Shown: positions 63,964 to 64,000 of the stretch, piece by piece
Position numbering within the stretch: position 1 is the stretch's first letter
How the letters are laid out: each line of letters opens with the position of its first letter
From: Clostridiaceae bacterium
GTDB lineage: Bacteria > Bacillota > Clostridia > Acetivibrionales > DUMB01
NCBI GenBank assembly: GCA_012840085.1
Contig: DUMB01000001.1
Span: 1 to 64,000 of the forward strand
Direction of reading: 5' to 3'
DNA: 64,000 nt
Made by a program: the position numbers and the translations under genes
Notes under the pieces: generated by a model
What the model saw: the letters and a program-made list of their open reading frames with translations, nothing else
What the model was told of the DNA's origin: nothing
The model's database searches: none

Positions 63964-64000
63964 ATGGCAGTTATGCGTGTAAACCCTACACGAATGGAAC
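63964..64000 (+). CDS. ntpD: V-type ATPase subunit D, N-terminus only
   Basis: Only 12 codons are inside the window (MAVMRVNPTRME), matching the usual opening of V-type subunit D, where a V-x-P-T-R-x-x-L motif begins the central-shaft coiled coil. AAAGGGAGAATACATT precedes the ATG. Position after A and B agrees with the usual clostridial order. The rest lies beyond the window. Confidence 0.8.
   Translation, partial: MAVMRVNPTRME

Overview
The window reads as chromosome of a low-GC Gram-positive anaerobe of the class Clostridia that degrades polysaccharides. The evidence is AT-rich spacers, strong GGAGG ribosome binding sites, a Spo0E-family sporulation phosphatase, LytS/YesN-type two-component genes, a Clostridia-type V-ATPase operon, and dockerin, cohesin and S-layer-homology (SLH) modules typical of cellulosome-forming or cellulosome-like Clostridia. 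No rRNA, tRNA, CRISPR array or prophage was seen.

Layout. 1-3811 is a worn accessory stretch: the right end of an IS200/IS605-type element inserted in an ADP-ribosylglycohydrolase gene, a small lipoprotein, a frameshifted HD-domain gene, a GNAT acetyltransferase, a YbaK-type deacylase, a YgjP-type metallopeptidase, a 17-bp tandem repeat and a GrpB fragment. 3842-7541 holds a divergent AraC regulator and GH78 alpha-L-rhamnosidase. 7809-14769 is mainly signalling: a hybrid histidine kinase, a TetR regulator, and a Spo0E-like phosphatase overlapping a PAS-GGDEF-EAL protein. 15399-22940 is a decayed LacI-type regulator followed by a sugar operon (isomerase-like TIM barrel, binding protein, ATPase, two permeases, glutamine-amidotransferase-like protein, FucU/RbsD mutarotase), probably for a deoxy-sugar or pentose. 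23339-25540 is a metal-efflux unit (promoter, ArsR-type operator, free HMA protein, P1B ATPase). An NSS-family Na+ symporter and a leaderless BtuF-like protein follow.

28642-45350 is the most striking part. It contains a XylFGH-type ABC importer; a secreted 1,493-residue GH2 enzyme ending in cohesin-like and dockerin modules; a cohesin-SLH protein able to hold a dockerin enzyme on the cell wall; an SLH protein ending in a rhodanese domain; and a membrane-attached sugar sensor, LytS-type kinase and YesN-type regulator, followed by a second XylF-like protein broken at a run of nine G. Together these look like a sense-import-degrade-anchor island.

45393-55509 is mixed: a cupin protein, a YtrA-type GntR regulator with ABC exporter, a uroporphyrinogen-decarboxylase-like protein with a divergent AraC gene, an RlmA-type rRNA methyltransferase, a GNAT protein, a membrane transglutaminase-like protein and a YmaF-type HxH protein. 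55805 to the window edge is a V-ATPase operon in the order G/H-I-K-E-C-F-A-B-D. Its K subunit keeps the residues used for Na+ binding in Enterococcus hirae, which fits with the Na+ symporter upstream.

A recurrent non-coding theme is imperfect AT-rich tandem repeats with a 15-17 bp period in spacers (3514, 23018, 59207), plus a two-hairpin dispersed element at about 45994 and 53644. All functions are inferred by reading motifs; no database search was run.
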